Below the pieces are notes generated by a model that ran no database searches, had not been told where the DNA came from, and was given only the letters and a program-made list of their open reading frames with translations. A stretch of DNA of 64,000 bases from an uncultured Isosphaeraceae bacterium (GTDB lineage: Bacteria; Planctomycetota; Planctomycetia; Isosphaerales; Isosphaeraceae). A program made the translations under genes and the position numbers. Shown in pieces: positions 50,517-60,261 of the stretch (position 1 is the stretch's first letter; every line of letters begins with the position of its first letter). The stretch spans positions 34,487-98,486 of the forward strand of contig CAMFLR010000026.1 in the NCBI GenBank assembly GCA_945957605.1, written 5' to 3'.

Positions 50517-53378
50517 ATGACCGCGCACCTTCGATTCCCAGCGCTGGCCGCTATCGCGACCTGTTGCGTCTGCCTCTTCGCGCTGTCCGTCCCCGCAGAC
50601 GCTCAACCACCGCGCCGCGAAGCGTGGAAAACCTCCAAAATCTCAGGCACGCCCGAACCACCGCCCCCTTATCGCGCTTACAAGGCGTTCCCCCATTTAT
50701 CATTCGATCGCCCGCTTCTCTTCGACCACGTTCCCGGCACGAACGACCTGGTCGTCGGCCAGTTGAAGGGGCAAGTTCTGGTTTTTTCCAACGACCAGAA
50801 CGTCAAACAGCATCAAACGGCGATCGACCTTTCCGCCCGACAACCCAGCAATTGTGAAGCACTTTACGGCCTGGCGTTTCATCCTAAATTCACGAGCAAT
50901 CATTTCATCTATCTTTGCTACGTGACGCGCAACGATCGTCCCGACGGCACCCGCGTTTCGCGCTTCACGGCCACATCAACCAGCCCGCTTAAAATCGATC
51001 CATCGACCGAACAGGTTGTGCTCACCTATCCGTCGGGCGGCCATAACGGCGGCTGTCTGGCATTCGGCAACGATGGCTATCTCTACATTTCAACCGGCGA
51101 CGCCGAAGTCCCCACACCTCCCGACCCACGCAAGACCGGCCAGGACATTTCCGACCTGCTCGCTTCGATCTTACGGATCGACGTCGACACCCAGGACCCC
51201 GGCAAGGCATACCGCATTCCGCCCGACAACCCTTTCGTGAAGCGTTCTGGCGCGCGGCCCGAAGTCTGGTCTTACGGTCTCCGTAATCCCTGGCGCATGA
51301 GTTTCGATCGCCAGAAAGGTGATCTCTGGATCGGCGATGTCGGCTGGGAATTGTGGGAGATGATCCATCTCGCCAAACGAGGGTCGAACCACGGCTGGAG
51401 TGCGATGGAAGCCTCGCAACCGGTGCTTCCCGATCTGCCGCTTGGTCCCACGCCGATCGTGCCACCGGTCATCGCGCATCCGCATTCGGAAGCGGCGTCG
51501 ATTACCGGTGGATTTGTCTATCACGGTAAACGGTACCCGTCGCTCCAAGGTGTTTACATTTATGGGGATTATCAATCGGGCAAAGTGTGGGGCCTGAAAT
51601 ACGACGGCACGCGCGTCACCTGGAAAGAAGAATTGGCCGACACTGGCCTTCGCATCGTTTCGTTCGGTGAGGATGCCGCGGGTGAAATCTATCTTGTTGA
51701 GTATGAGCGTTCGAACACGATTTACACTTTGGCTCCGATTGCTCGTACCGGTTCTCCCACAAGCTTTCCGCGCACGCTTTCAACAACGGGATTATTCGAA
51801 TCAACCGCCGAACAAAAGCCTGCGACCGGTGTGATCCCTTACCAAATCAACGCAACGATGTGGTCCGACGGCGCAACCGCTGAGCGCTTCATGGCGATCC
51901 CCGATAGCACTCCGCCGACCATCGACAAGGAAGGCCAGTTGCAATTGCCCGATAGTTCAGTTCTTGCGCGGACCGTCGGTTTGGAGCTTGTGGCGGGTGA
52001 TCCCAAGTCGCGGAAACGGGTTGAAACGCAAATTCTGCACAAGGAAGCGGGAAGCTGGCGGCCGTATTCCTACGCCTGGAATGACGCGCAAACCGACGCA
52101 ACGCTCGTCGACGCCGCTGGTGCGAACAAGTCATTCACGATCCGCGACGCGAATGCACCTGGCGGTTCGCGCGAGCAGTCGTATCGCATTCCTGCCCGCG
52201 CCGAATGTGTTCTCTGCCATAATCCCTGGATGAGCACGCCAAACACACTATTCGGGCGGCAAACTGCTTCGCCGCTAGCGATGAATGTCCGGCAACTTGA
52301 TCGCGGCGATCGCGTGGCGTGGTTGCTTGAAAAGCCCGCGCCCGAAAGCCTGAAACCGCTCACCAATCCTGCGAATGACTCGGCCCCGCTCGAAGATCGC
52401 GCTCGTGCTTACTTGCAGGTCAATTGCTCGCATTGTCATCAGTTGAATGCGGGCGGTGCGGCCTATCTCGTGCTGGGTGCGAACGTCAGTTTGAAGGAAA
52501 CCCGCGCGATCGACGTCCCCCCCGCGCAGGGACGTTTCGGCATCACCGACGCCCGTGTCATCGCCCCCGGCGCTCCCGAACGCTCGACCATGTTCTACCG
52601 AATCTCCAAAACCGGCACCGGCAGAATGCCTCGCGTCGGTTCCGATCGAGTTGATCCGCTCGCCGTGAAACTCATTGGCGACTGGATTGCCTCGATGCCC
52701 GCATCAAAGCCAGCGGCCAAACTCAGCGGCAATGAATCACCAGCCGATATTCTCAAGTCGGTTCATGATTCACTGCTGTTGCTTCGCGAGTGGTCGAGTT
52801 TGACCGATGCGAAAAAGCAAGAAATCCTGACCGCCGTACGAACGGCCCCCGCCGAAACGCGAGCCCTTTTCGAGCGGTTCTTGCCCGAATCGGAACGCAT
52901 CAAACCGCTGGGCGATGCCTTCGACATCGCCGCGCTTCTGGTGAAGCCTGGCGATGTTTCACGCGGCCGCGCGTTATTTCGCGGTGACAGCGGTCTCTCG
53001 TGCAAAACCTGCCATAAGGCAGAAGGACAGGGGGGCGAAGTTGGTCCCGCGCTTGACGGCATTGGTTCAAAGTACAAGACAAAGGCGGAGTTGCTCACGC
53101 AAATTCTCGAACCGTCGCGTAACGTTGAACCAAAGTACGCAGCACACGTGATCGCCACCAAGGCCGGCGAGGTGCGTACCGGCTTGATCGTCGATGAAAA
53201 CGCCCAAAAACTTTCATTGAGAATGAGCAACGGCGAGACAGTTGTCATCCGGCTCGCCGATGTCGATGAACGCCAGCGAAGCCCCAAATCCCTGATGCCG
53301 GAAGGCGCTGTTCGCGACCTTTCGGCGCAACAGGCAGCCGACTTGCTGGCGTATCTCGCGTCGCTTCAGGCGCGTTAG
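50517..53378 (+). CDS. PVC-type cytochrome c fused to a sugar-dehydrogenase-like propeller
   Basis: 953 residues, periplasmic. Signal peptide to about residue 28. Residues about 50-400 form a PQQ-glucose/sorbosone dehydrogenase-like propeller (GGHNGGCLAFGNDGYLYIS, RNPWRMSFD). The centre has two Cys sites, CVLCH (564-568) and CSHCH (637-641), and the C-terminal part a third, CKTCH (829-833), followed by the PVC-type segment. It would oxidise a sugar or alcohol and pass electrons through its own hemes. The ATG at 50517 is set by the signal peptide. Its 3' end overlaps the convergent M56 gene by four bases. Confidence 0.9.
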   Translation: MTAHLRFPALAAIATCCVCLFALSVPADAQPPRREAWKTSKISGTPEPPPPYRAYKAFPHLSFDRPLLFDHVPGTNDLVVGQLKGQVLVFSNDQNVKQHQTAIDLSARQPSNCEALYGLAFHPKFTSNHFIYLCYVTRNDRPDGTRVSRFTATSTSPLKIDPSTEQVVLTYPSGGHNGGCLAFGNDGYLYISTGDAEVPTPPDPRKTGQDISDLLASILRIDVDTQDPGKAYRIPPDNPFVKRSGARPEVWSYGLRNPWRMSFDRQKGDLWIGDVGWELWEMIHLAKRGSNHGWSAMEASQPVLPDLPLGPTPIVPPVIAHPHSEAASITGGFVYHGKRYPSLQGVYIYGDYQSGKVWGLKYDGTRVTWKEELADTGLRIVSFGEDAAGEIYLVEYERSNTIYTLAPIARTGSPTSFPRTLSTTGLFESTAEQKPATGVIPYQINATMWSDGATAERFMAIPDSTPPTIDKEGQLQLPDSSVLARTVGLELVAGDPKSRKRVETQILHKEAGSWRPYSYAWNDAQTDATLVDAAGANKSFTIRDANAPGGSREQSYRIPARAECVLCHNPWMSTPNTLFGRQTASPLAMNVRQLDRGDRVAWLLEKPAPESLKPLTNPANDSAPLEDRARAYLQVNCSHCHQLNAGGAAYLVLGANVSLKETRAIDVPPAQGRFGITDARVIAPGAPERSTMFYRISKTGTGRMPRVGSDRVDPLAVKLIGDWIASMPASKPAAKLSGNESPADILKSVHDSLLLLREWSSLTDAKKQEILTAVRTAPAETRALFERFLPESERIKPLGDAFDIAALLVKPGDVSRGRALFRGDSGLSCKTCHKAEGQGGEVGPALDGIGSKYKTKAELLTQILEPSRNVEPKYAAHVIATKAGEVRTGLIVDENAQKLSLRMSNGETVVIRLADVDERQRSPKSLMPEGAVRDLSAQQAADLLAYLASLQAR

Positions 53379-56300
53379 CGGGTTGTGGCGATCTTGAAAT
53401 CGACGCCGTCCTTCACGTCCCCTGCGCTAAGTTTGATGGTCTGCGTACTGTCAAAGGGAGCATCGCTTGCGTTTCCCCAGAACGGTGCAACCTGAATGTA
53501 CTGTTCACCCGCACGAATGAACTTCAATTCATAGGTGCCGTCGGCCTTGGTTTTGACAGTCGGATCGTAGTAGCGATTTTCGAGAAGATCGAAGGCGCAC
53601 GCGCGAACGTCGCGATTCGCGATCGGTTTGCCATTGGCGTCGACAACGCGTCCTCGAACTGTGGCCGGCTTCGTCAGGCGAAGCTCGACGTTGTTCAGCG
53701 TTTCGCCTGGCTTCGTGCGAATCGGCGGTAGCACGCCGTTGGCCCAGGTTCTCCACTCGTCATATTTGCCGTCGTGCGCGGTCAGGTTGTAGCCGTGTGC
53801 GCCGCTGGCCGGCAAATGCATCGTGAACTTGCCTTCCGCGTTGGTCGGCGCGCTGAAACGAGAATCGCCCGCGAGCGAATTTCCGGAGCCAGTGCGGGCC
53901 GGTGCAACGGTCGCATTGGCGACGGGTTTGCCGTCGGGATCGACGACCCTGCCCGTGATCGTGACACCGCGTTCAAGGATGATGGTCACAGGTTCCATCT
54001 GGCGCTGAATTTCGAAGTCGAGCGCGTCGAAGTTTCGCTGCCAGCCGCCTTTGGATTCGTCGATGTAGAATCGATTCCACTCGCTGACGGCCTGTTGCGA
54101 CCACCACCGTGAGTATCCATCGGCTTCAACCTGGAAGTTATGCTTCCCCGCGGGCATATCGGAAATGAGCAGTACCCCATTCACATCCGAACGGCCTTCG
54201 ACTCCCTTGTGGTGCCGATTCCAGAGGCGGACGCCGGGGACTGGCTTGCCGGTGATTGAATCAACCGCAATCGCCTTGAAGTCGATGTTTCGCGTCAGCT
54301 TGATATCAAGATGTTTGGCCTCATCCTGGTTGAGGCCGACGTCTTGCAGCCGGGCGCTTCCGGTGCCGGGAACGCGCACCTGAATGTCGTAAATATCGGA
54401 TTGGGTCCAAAGTTTGTATCGGCCGTCGGCGCCAGACGTGGTATCGGCCCAAATCTCGCTGAGTCGAAACCTGTCGGCTTGTTTCGGGCCGTAATTGGCG
54501 CGGATCAATGCACCAGCGACTGGCTTGCCATCAGGCCCGGTCACGTTGCCTTCGATGTAGGTCTTGTTGCCCAGGGTGATCACCCAGCCGGGCGTTGCCG
54601 TGGGCTGTGCGAGAAAAAATCTCGGAGTGTATCCTGGTTTGCGGACGATGACCTCTACCTTGTAATTGTCAGCTTCAAGCTTGCCGATGCGAAAGAAGCC
54701 TTTGGCGTCGGTTTTGGCTTCGTGGCCGGGATACCACGTCCAAACGTCGACCTCGGCTCCCTCGATCGGTTTGCCATCCGAATCGACGACAACACCGGCG
54801 ATCTCATCTGGGCCAACCTGATCTGGCGCGGCGACACCCTTTGGAGCTTCTTCGCTGACCGCGAGTTTGACGAGGACGACGCCACCGTCACCAGGGACGG
54901 TGGTCGCTTCGTGCGAGATGCCGTTCTTGAGCTGGATTTGCAGCCGCGCGGGCTTGCCGCTCACGACCGTGCTGTACATGCCGGGAGGAAGTTTGAATTC
55001 ACCGAAGTTGTCAGTCGTCGTTGCTGGTTCCGCTAATGTGCTGCGGTATCCGCCCTTTTCAACCGCCGAAACTTTCGCGCCGGCAATTGGTGATCCTTTC
55101 ATATCGACAACCTTGCCGCGAACCGTTCTCGCCGGAGCCAGCTCAATGGCCGGTCCCTCAAAGTTCGTCACACCCTCGGGAATCGTTACCGTGCGCCCGC
55201 CCTGGTGGCCGTCGGTTGTTGTAAAACCGTCGGCGGACCTCATCACGTAGAAGTAGGTCTCGCCTACTGGCAGTCGAAAACGATATCGACCCTTTTCGTC
55301 CGACGTGGCGGAACTGACCATTGCGCCCGACCGGGGACGATTGGGGCCCTGCATTCCGATCATCGTATTCGGAATCGGCGTGTTCGTTCCCGCAATCACG
55401 ACCGTACCCTCAACCTCGACGCCGCGCATCAGCTCAATGTCGACGTCGGCCGTTTTGCCCGAAGTGAGCGTGACATCGTTTGCGGCCTTGTATGTCCACG
55501 TGGGTTCTTTGTCCTTGCCGAAGACAAAGACGTTCAGTCTTCCATCGTCCAGGCCATCAATCTCGAATCGCCCCTGAGCGTCGGTCTTTGGCGCAATTGG
55601 GGACTCGGCAAATCGTATGAGATCGCCGCCGGCGCGGCTGACTTGGAAGGTAACATCGAGTCCGGCAACGCTTACGCCTGGAAGTTTGGTTGTCACGCGG
55701 CCCGAGATTCGCGCAGCCGGCAGAGCAATCACTCGCCGCGATAATTCACCAGGTATGGGCGTGACAAAGCCAGATGTTTCCATATGCCGCGTCAGAATAT
55801 CGGCACCTCCGAGCCGGCGCTTGATGCGTAGCTTCTTGCCACTCGCATCGACGACGTCCAGCATAAACCCCATTTTCGGAGGAAGATTGGCGAAGCTGAA
55901 TGATCCGTCATCGCCTGTGGTTGCGGAGAACAAGTTTTCGACAGGGCTTCCCTGGACAACAACCTCCGGTAGACGGGTAAAGCAGACGGTTGTGCTGTGT
56001 TCAGATGAACTGCCGCCTGCAAGCACTTGCACTCTCATCTTGGCGCCGGCTAATGGTTTATTGGCTTCATCAACAAGAATGGCGGCAAATGGCTCGCGCT
56101 TTTCCAATTTCAAATCAGTCTTGAGCGGATTCACCCAACCGCGGGCCCACCCCGAAAGAACTCCCGCGGAATAGCCTGGCTTGTACGCGATGAGACAAAC
56201 CTGATCCGTTCCCTCCGGAACGGGCCACTCGTAATGGCCCTGGGCGTCGGCGGTAATGGTCTGGTGGTTTGGTTTGCTCTCTGTATTCGACTCGAAGGTA

Positions 56301-57634
56301 CCAATGACGACTTTTGCGCCAGGGATTGGCTTCTTATCGGGATCGAGCACGTTGCCTGCAAGTGCTTTGGGCAGCTCTCGGGACTGAACGGGAACTGGCT
56401 TGGCCGGTAACGGAGTTGCTGCTGGTTTTGGTGCCGCTGGTTGATTTTTCGCGTCCGTTACGACAGGCTTCGATGTCTTTGACGCATCGTCCGCCGCAAC
56501 GCTTTGCACGCGCAGTCCACCGACGGCAAGCGCCGCGATCATCGTGATAAAACCCAGAGTAACCGAGCGCCAGGCTGATAAGCGGGAGAGGTTCGTCAGC
56601 ATGTCTTTCTCCAGTAGCCGTTCGATCCGAACCTCGACGGTTTGACGTTCGAGGAACGGAAGCCATCCATGACGGGACAGGGGCGTGACGGGTAGAAGTC
56701 GACCAGGGCGACGCGCCAGGTCGAGCAGGAGACGCGCGTATGCAATGGGTTCGGAACCGAGTGAGACCGCGGCCTCATCGCAGAGGATTTCTCGCTCACG
56801 CTCAAGCCGATTCAGCAGCCAGCGGATCAGCGGGTGGAAGAACAAGACCGCACGCAGCAACTCTTCAACGAGCTTCGACCAGTCGTCCCACCGCGCGAGG
56901 TGCGATAGTTCATGCAACAAGCAGGCGCGACGGCTTGGCTCGGACCAGCTTTCCCAGTCGGCCGGAACAAGAACGAGCGGTCGCACGCCACCCATCACCA
57001 CGGGTGACACAACGGACTTATGAACGGCCAGGCTCACAGACCGCCTCAGGCCGATCGCGACACGACATTCTTCGAGAAGCGCGTCCGAATCTGCACCAAG
57101 TTGCACCACACCGCGCCTGAGTCGGCCGAGCAAGCAGCGGCCGCATGCCAGACGGAAAACCAGCGTAAATGTCACCGTGGCCCACATGAATGCCGCGATT
57201 AATGCGGCGCGTTGCGCAATGGTGAGCGGATTCACAATTAAAGGAGGTGCGACCGGCGAAGTCGCGGGTTGAGTGACGATTGGCTCGACAGGCATTGAAG
57301 GTTGCGGATTTTCTGCGAGCTCTTGTCTGTGGATCGGGGCTGGAACGTTCTCTTGTAAGACAACCGATTCGGGCATAGCTAACGGCGGCTCTTCGACGAT
57401 TCTCCGGGTTGCCGACGGCCAGGGGAGAGTCGCGTTGCCCCATCGCGGCGTAAAGGGCAGAAGCACGCCGACACACAGAGTGACAAGGCAAATCAGGTAG
57501 CGAACCGAGGCTCGTTTTGGTCGCAAGGTTGCAAAACCAAGCACGACGATTGCGATGACAACACCCCAGCGCAACGACCATTCGCCCAGGAACGTCAGTC
57601 CGGGGATGACCCATCGATCCGTGAAGTGCGTCAT
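53375..57634 (-). CDS. M56/BlaR1-like membrane metalloprotease with long carboxypeptidase-regulatory-like tail
   Basis: 1419 residues. Residues 1-380 are the BlaR1 sensor part: membrane helices near 15-35, 45-62 and 140-162, the zinc site HELSH (H241, E242, H245) followed downstream by a REREILCDEA segment, and a last helix near 355-375. The remaining 1040 residues are extracytoplasmic and made of about nine carboxypeptidase-regulatory-like beta-sandwich units (such as GKPIEGAEVDVW, GKPVANATVAPA, GKPIANRDVRAC), not a penicillin-binding domain. It should sense an outside signal and cleave the co-encoded BlaI-type repressor. Start and repressor stop overlap (ATGA). Confidence 0.92.
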   Translation of the reverse strand: MTHFTDRWVIPGLTFLGEWSLRWGVVIAIVVLGFATLRPKRASVRYLICLVTLCVGVLLPFTPRWGNATLPWPSATRRIVEEPPLAMPESVVLQENVPAPIHRQELAENPQPSMPVEPIVTQPATSPVAPPLIVNPLTIAQRAALIAAFMWATVTFTLVFRLACGRCLLGRLRRGVVQLGADSDALLEECRVAIGLRRSVSLAVHKSVVSPVVMGGVRPLVLVPADWESWSEPSRRACLLHELSHLARWDDWSKLVEELLRAVLFFHPLIRWLLNRLEREREILCDEAAVSLGSEPIAYARLLLDLARRPGRLLPVTPLSRHGWLPFLERQTVEVRIERLLEKDMLTNLSRLSAWRSVTLGFITMIAALAVGGLRVQSVAADDASKTSKPVVTDAKNQPAAPKPAATPLPAKPVPVQSRELPKALAGNVLDPDKKPIPGAKVVIGTFESNTESKPNHQTITADAQGHYEWPVPEGTDQVCLIAYKPGYSAGVLSGWARGWVNPLKTDLKLEKREPFAAILVDEANKPLAGAKMRVQVLAGGSSSEHSTTVCFTRLPEVVVQGSPVENLFSATTGDDGSFSFANLPPKMGFMLDVVDASGKKLRIKRRLGGADILTRHMETSGFVTPIPGELSRRVIALPAARISGRVTTKLPGVSVAGLDVTFQVSRAGGDLIRFAESPIAPKTDAQGRFEIDGLDDGRLNVFVFGKDKEPTWTYKAANDVTLTSGKTADVDIELMRGVEVEGTVVIAGTNTPIPNTMIGMQGPNRPRSGAMVSSATSDEKGRYRFRLPVGETYFYVMRSADGFTTTDGHQGGRTVTIPEGVTNFEGPAIELAPARTVRGKVVDMKGSPIAGAKVSAVEKGGYRSTLAEPATTTDNFGEFKLPPGMYSTVVSGKPARLQIQLKNGISHEATTVPGDGGVVLVKLAVSEEAPKGVAAPDQVGPDEIAGVVVDSDGKPIEGAEVDVWTWYPGHEAKTDAKGFFRIGKLEADNYKVEVIVRKPGYTPRFFLAQPTATPGWVITLGNKTYIEGNVTGPDGKPVAGALIRANYGPKQADRFRLSEIWADTTSGADGRYKLWTQSDIYDIQVRVPGTGSARLQDVGLNQDEAKHLDIKLTRNIDFKAIAVDSITGKPVPGVRLWNRHHKGVEGRSDVNGVLLISDMPAGKHNFQVEADGYSRWWSQQAVSEWNRFYIDESKGGWQRNFDALDFEIQRQMEPVTIILERGVTITGRVVDPDGKPVANATVAPARTGSGNSLAGDSRFSAPTNAEGKFTMHLPASGAHGYNLTAHDGKYDEWRTWANGVLPPIRTKPGETLNNVELRLTKPATVRGRVVDANGKPIANRDVRACAFDLLENRYYDPTVKTKADGTYELKFIRAGEQYIQVAPFWGNASDAPFDSTQTIKLSAGDVKDGVDFKIATTR

Positions 57635-58056
57635 GGCGTTTTTTTCCTCCGTTTGACTGGCGGTTTGGGCTCCGTTCCCGCAGCCGCGGCGTCGATGCGA
57701 GCTTCGATCGCCCGCAAATCGTTCGGGGCTAGCTTCTCAGCGTCGACAAGGCCGAGAACCAACTGCTCGGCCGACCCTTGGAAGAATCGCGCGAGAAAGT
57801 CGGTGAGCAGGCTGCCGGTCGCTTCTTGCTGCGAAATTTTCGCGCTGTAGTTGTGCGTCAAACCTTGCTTTTCGTGCTCGACCAGATCGGCTTTTTCCAT
57901 GCCTTGAAGCAGGCCAAGCACTGTGGTGTAAGGCTGTCGATCGCCGCGCGGTAGATGCTCCATCAGGCCGCGCACCGTGAGCGGGCCATGCTCCCAGAGA
58001 ACACGAAGCACAGCGAATTGCCGCTCCGTGATCGCTAACGCCTTCCGCCCCGCCAT
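57631..58056 (-). CDS. BlaI/MecI/CopY family transcriptional repressor
   Basis: 141 residues. A winged-helix DNA-binding domain covers about residues 5-75 (ITERQFAVLRVLWEHG, TVLGLLQGMEKADLVEHE) and a C-terminal dimerisation and cleavage region follows. It represses its own operon until the M56 protease partner inactivates it. The start at 58056 has a near-perfect AAGGAGGAG. An upstream frame exists but would run through the promoter. The stop overlaps the protease start. Two dyads upstream are likely operators. Confidence 0.93.
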   Translation of the reverse strand: MAGRKALAITERQFAVLRVLWEHGPLTVRGLMEHLPRGDRQPYTTVLGLLQGMEKADLVEHEKQGLTHNYSAKISQQEATGSLLTDFLARFFQGSAEQLVLGLVDAEKLAPNDLRAIEARIDAAAAGTEPKPPVKRRKKTP

Positions 58057-58092
58057 CAGGCTCCTCCTTGTTGCATCAACAAACGCTGGAAT

Positions 58093-58140
58093 TACGTTGG
58101 CTAACGTACGCATTATTACGTACGTAGAAAAGCGTGTCAA
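58093..58140 (-). promoter_or_regulatory. Promoter and candidate BlaI operators for the blaI-M56 operon
   Basis: Minus strand: consensus -35 TTGACA (58135-58140), 17-base spacer, -10 AATAAT (58112-58117). The palindrome TACGTACGTA (58117-58126) lies in the spacer next to the -10 box. A second dyad, TACGTT-ggct-AACGTA (58093-58108), covers the expected start point. Both would let a bound repressor block polymerase, fitting autoregulation. Confidence 0.68.
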
Positions 58141-58248
58141 GAGTTTGTGGTCGGGCGCGAAGGCGAATTGGCGTTAGGGCATCGCACCGAGGGGTTTGGC
58201 TTGATAGATTGAACCGGCAATTCGGGGCCAAACTCAGGGAGAATGTCG

Positions 58249-59592
58249 ATGAATCGTCGTGATTTCCTTCAAACGGGAACGGCTGGCCTTGCGCTGGCGG
58301 GTGCGGGGAGCCAGGTTGCGGGCGCAGATGACACGAAGCCGAAGCGCGTTGGCCTGATTGGTTGCGGCTGGTACGGCAAGGCCGATTTGCTGCGGTTGAT
58401 TCAGGTGTCGCCGGTGGAAGTCGTTTCGCTCTGCGACGTCGACAAGCAGATGCTCGCCGGCGCGGTCGATATCGTGGCCGAGCGGCAGAAGTCGCACAAG
58501 AAGCCGCGCACGTTTCACGACTATCGCCAGATGCTGGCTGAGAAGGATCTCGACATTGTCCTGATCGCCACGCCTGATCACTGGCACGCGTTGCCGATGA
58601 TCGAGGCGGTGAAGTCGGGCGTGGATGTTTATGTGCAAAAACCGATTAGTGTGGATATTGCCGAAGGCCAGGCGATGCTCGCCGCCGCGCGGAAGTACAA
58701 CCGCGTGGTGCAGGTGGGAACCCAGCGCCGTTCGACGCCGCACCTGATCGAAGCTCGCGACCGCTTCATTCGCGAAGGGAAGCTCGGCAAAATCGCCCAT
58801 GCGGAGATTTGCTGTTATTATCACATGCGGAATCGGTCCAATCCGCCTGATACCGCACCGCCCGAGAATCTCGACTACGAGATGTGGACCGGCCCCGCGC
58901 CAATGCGGCCGTACAGCCCGATCTGTCACCCCCGCAGTTGGCGATCATTCACCGAATACAGCAATGGCATCGTGGGTGATATGTGCATCCACATGCTCGA
59001 CATGGTGCGCTGGATGCTGGGCCTGGGTTGGCCGAAGCGGGTGTCGTCGTCGGGCGGGATTCTCGTCGACAAAGCGGCGAAGGCGAACATCTCCGACACA
59101 CAAGGGGCGACGTTTGACTTCGGTGATCTGAGCGTCGTGTGGGAGCATCGCACCTGGGGGGCTTCGGCCGATCCCAAGTATCCCTGGGGCGCGACGATTT
59201 ATGGAGACAAGGGAACGCTCAAGCTCGATGTGAACGGGTATGACTTCATCCCGATGGATGGCGGCAAGCCGGTGCACGTGAACGTGAAGATGGAGCTGGA
59301 AGAGTATCCTGAGGACAAGACCGAGAAGGATTTGGAGCGTCATGTCGCGCCGGCGATTCGCGGGCACATGAAGAACTTCCTGGAGGCGATCGAGAAGCGG
59401 AGCCGTCCCGTCGCCGACATTGAGGAAGGGTTCATCTCAACGGCGTCGTGCATCATGGCGAACATGGCGTGCGGGCTGGGGCGGACACTCGCGTGGGATC
59501 CGGCCAAGAGCCGCTTCATTGGCGACGATGAGGCGAATGCTTTGATGACGCGTCCCTATCGTGCGCCGTGGGTACATCCGGCGCAGGGTTGA
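58249..59592 (+). CDS. Gfo/Idh/MocA family oxidoreductase, twin-arginine exported
   Basis: 447 residues. A twin-arginine signal (RRDFLQTGTAGLALAG) leads into the Rossmann GLIGCGWYGKADLL and the family's CDVDKQML, TPDHWHALPMIEAVKSG and YVQKPISVD segments; the second domain ends with a DIEEGFISTASCIMANMA segment. Planctomycete members act on sugars or sugar derivatives in the periplasm with tightly bound NAD(P). I prefer the second ATG (58249), because AGGGAGA is too close to the first. It stands alone downstream of the divergent BlaI-type operon. Confidence 0.9.
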   Translation: MNRRDFLQTGTAGLALAGAGSQVAGADDTKPKRVGLIGCGWYGKADLLRLIQVSPVEVVSLCDVDKQMLAGAVDIVAERQKSHKKPRTFHDYRQMLAEKDLDIVLIATPDHWHALPMIEAVKSGVDVYVQKPISVDIAEGQAMLAAARKYNRVVQVGTQRRSTPHLIEARDRFIREGKLGKIAHAEICCYYHMRNRSNPPDTAPPENLDYEMWTGPAPMRPYSPICHPRSWRSFTEYSNGIVGDMCIHMLDMVRWMLGLGWPKRVSSSGGILVDKAAKANISDTQGATFDFGDLSVVWEHRTWGASADPKYPWGATIYGDKGTLKLDVNGYDFIPMDGGKPVHVNVKMELEEYPEDKTEKDLERHVAPAIRGHMKNFLEAIEKRSRPVADIEEGFISTASCIMANMACGLGRTLAWDPAKSRFIGDDEANALMTRPYRAPWVHPAQG

Positions 59593-59916
59593 GAGACAAG
59601 TATCGGGTGCCATGCAATGCCGAAAGGCGTAAGCATGCGCCTTTTATTAGGTGCGGACGGGTGGCATTTGGGCATTCTGCCCTCGCCCCCGTCGACCATC
59701 TGCAACCTCAACGTGTATACCGCAGAGATTCGGACAACGGTTAACGATTCATATCCCGCGCATGTCAACAAGGAAAGCAACTGACTTAATACCTATAGCA
59801 TCTCCGTTTCGAGCAAGCGAGGCTCTTAAGCGGCGTAGGATATCACTTAATTCAAATAGTGTTATAAGAATGGTTATGATATTGGACTATAAAATCGATG
59901 ATTGACAAGGCTAATC
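59593..59916. other. AT-rich intergenic region with repeat
   Basis: About 320 bases. The first 50 hold a degraded family C repeat; from about 59760 to the 3' end of the small gene the DNA is markedly AT-rich and has no gene. An 84-aa plus-strand frame here is not credible. Confidence 0.5.
59605..59670. repeat. Inverted-repeat element, family C, degraded copy
   Basis: It opens with GGGTGCCATGC and has GGCGTAAGCATGCGCC at 59626-59641, the same 13-base core as in the element at 60924-61029; a GGTGGCAT half-arm follows near 59660. The right arm is worn. Confidence 0.62.
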
Positions 59917-60261
59917 TCACCTCAAAACGACGGCTATCTCTCGCTTGCCAACGTTAACGGCTAACGATTCTATGTTTGCAAAACCATATCTGAACCCTCG
60001 AGCATCCGTGGACACTAATCGGCCGCGAATTACAGCCCGATACCAAAAGCTAAAGTCACCGCCTCCGATCATTGGAACGCCGCTATCAACAAGCTGATCA
60101 AACAAATTGTCGACCAAGGGAAGGCCGATTCCTTGGTCAAACCCCTCAATCGTGTCCGCAATGAACTGCATTTGAAAGGTCTTTCCCAAGAGTAGCCCCT
60201 CGACAAAAACGCTCGTTTCGAGGAATTGTTGAGGCGACTCAAATACTTCTTTTACATGCAT
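59917..60261 (-). CDS. Uncharacterised 114-aa protein
   Basis: 114 residues, acidic, no signal peptide. The order of short strands (SVFVEGLLLGKTFQMQF, then VPMIGGGDFSFWY and AVIRGRLV, and lastly GFANIESLAV) suggests a small OB-like beta barrel. The ATG at 60261 has AGGGGA about eight bases upstream, so I shortened the longer frame. Base composition is more AT-rich than neighbours. It sits with a small lipoprotein-like frame between two family C repeats. Confidence 0.62.
   Translation of the reverse strand: MHVKEVFESPQQFLETSVFVEGLLLGKTFQMQFIADTIEGFDQGIGLPLVDNLFDQLVDSGVPMIGGGDFSFWYRAVIRGRLVSTDARGFRYGFANIESLAVNVGKREIAVVLR

Noticed and set aside
59651..59905. 84-aa plus-strand frame in an AT-rich gap
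   Set aside because: Begins inside a repeat, has no ribosome site and resembles no protein.
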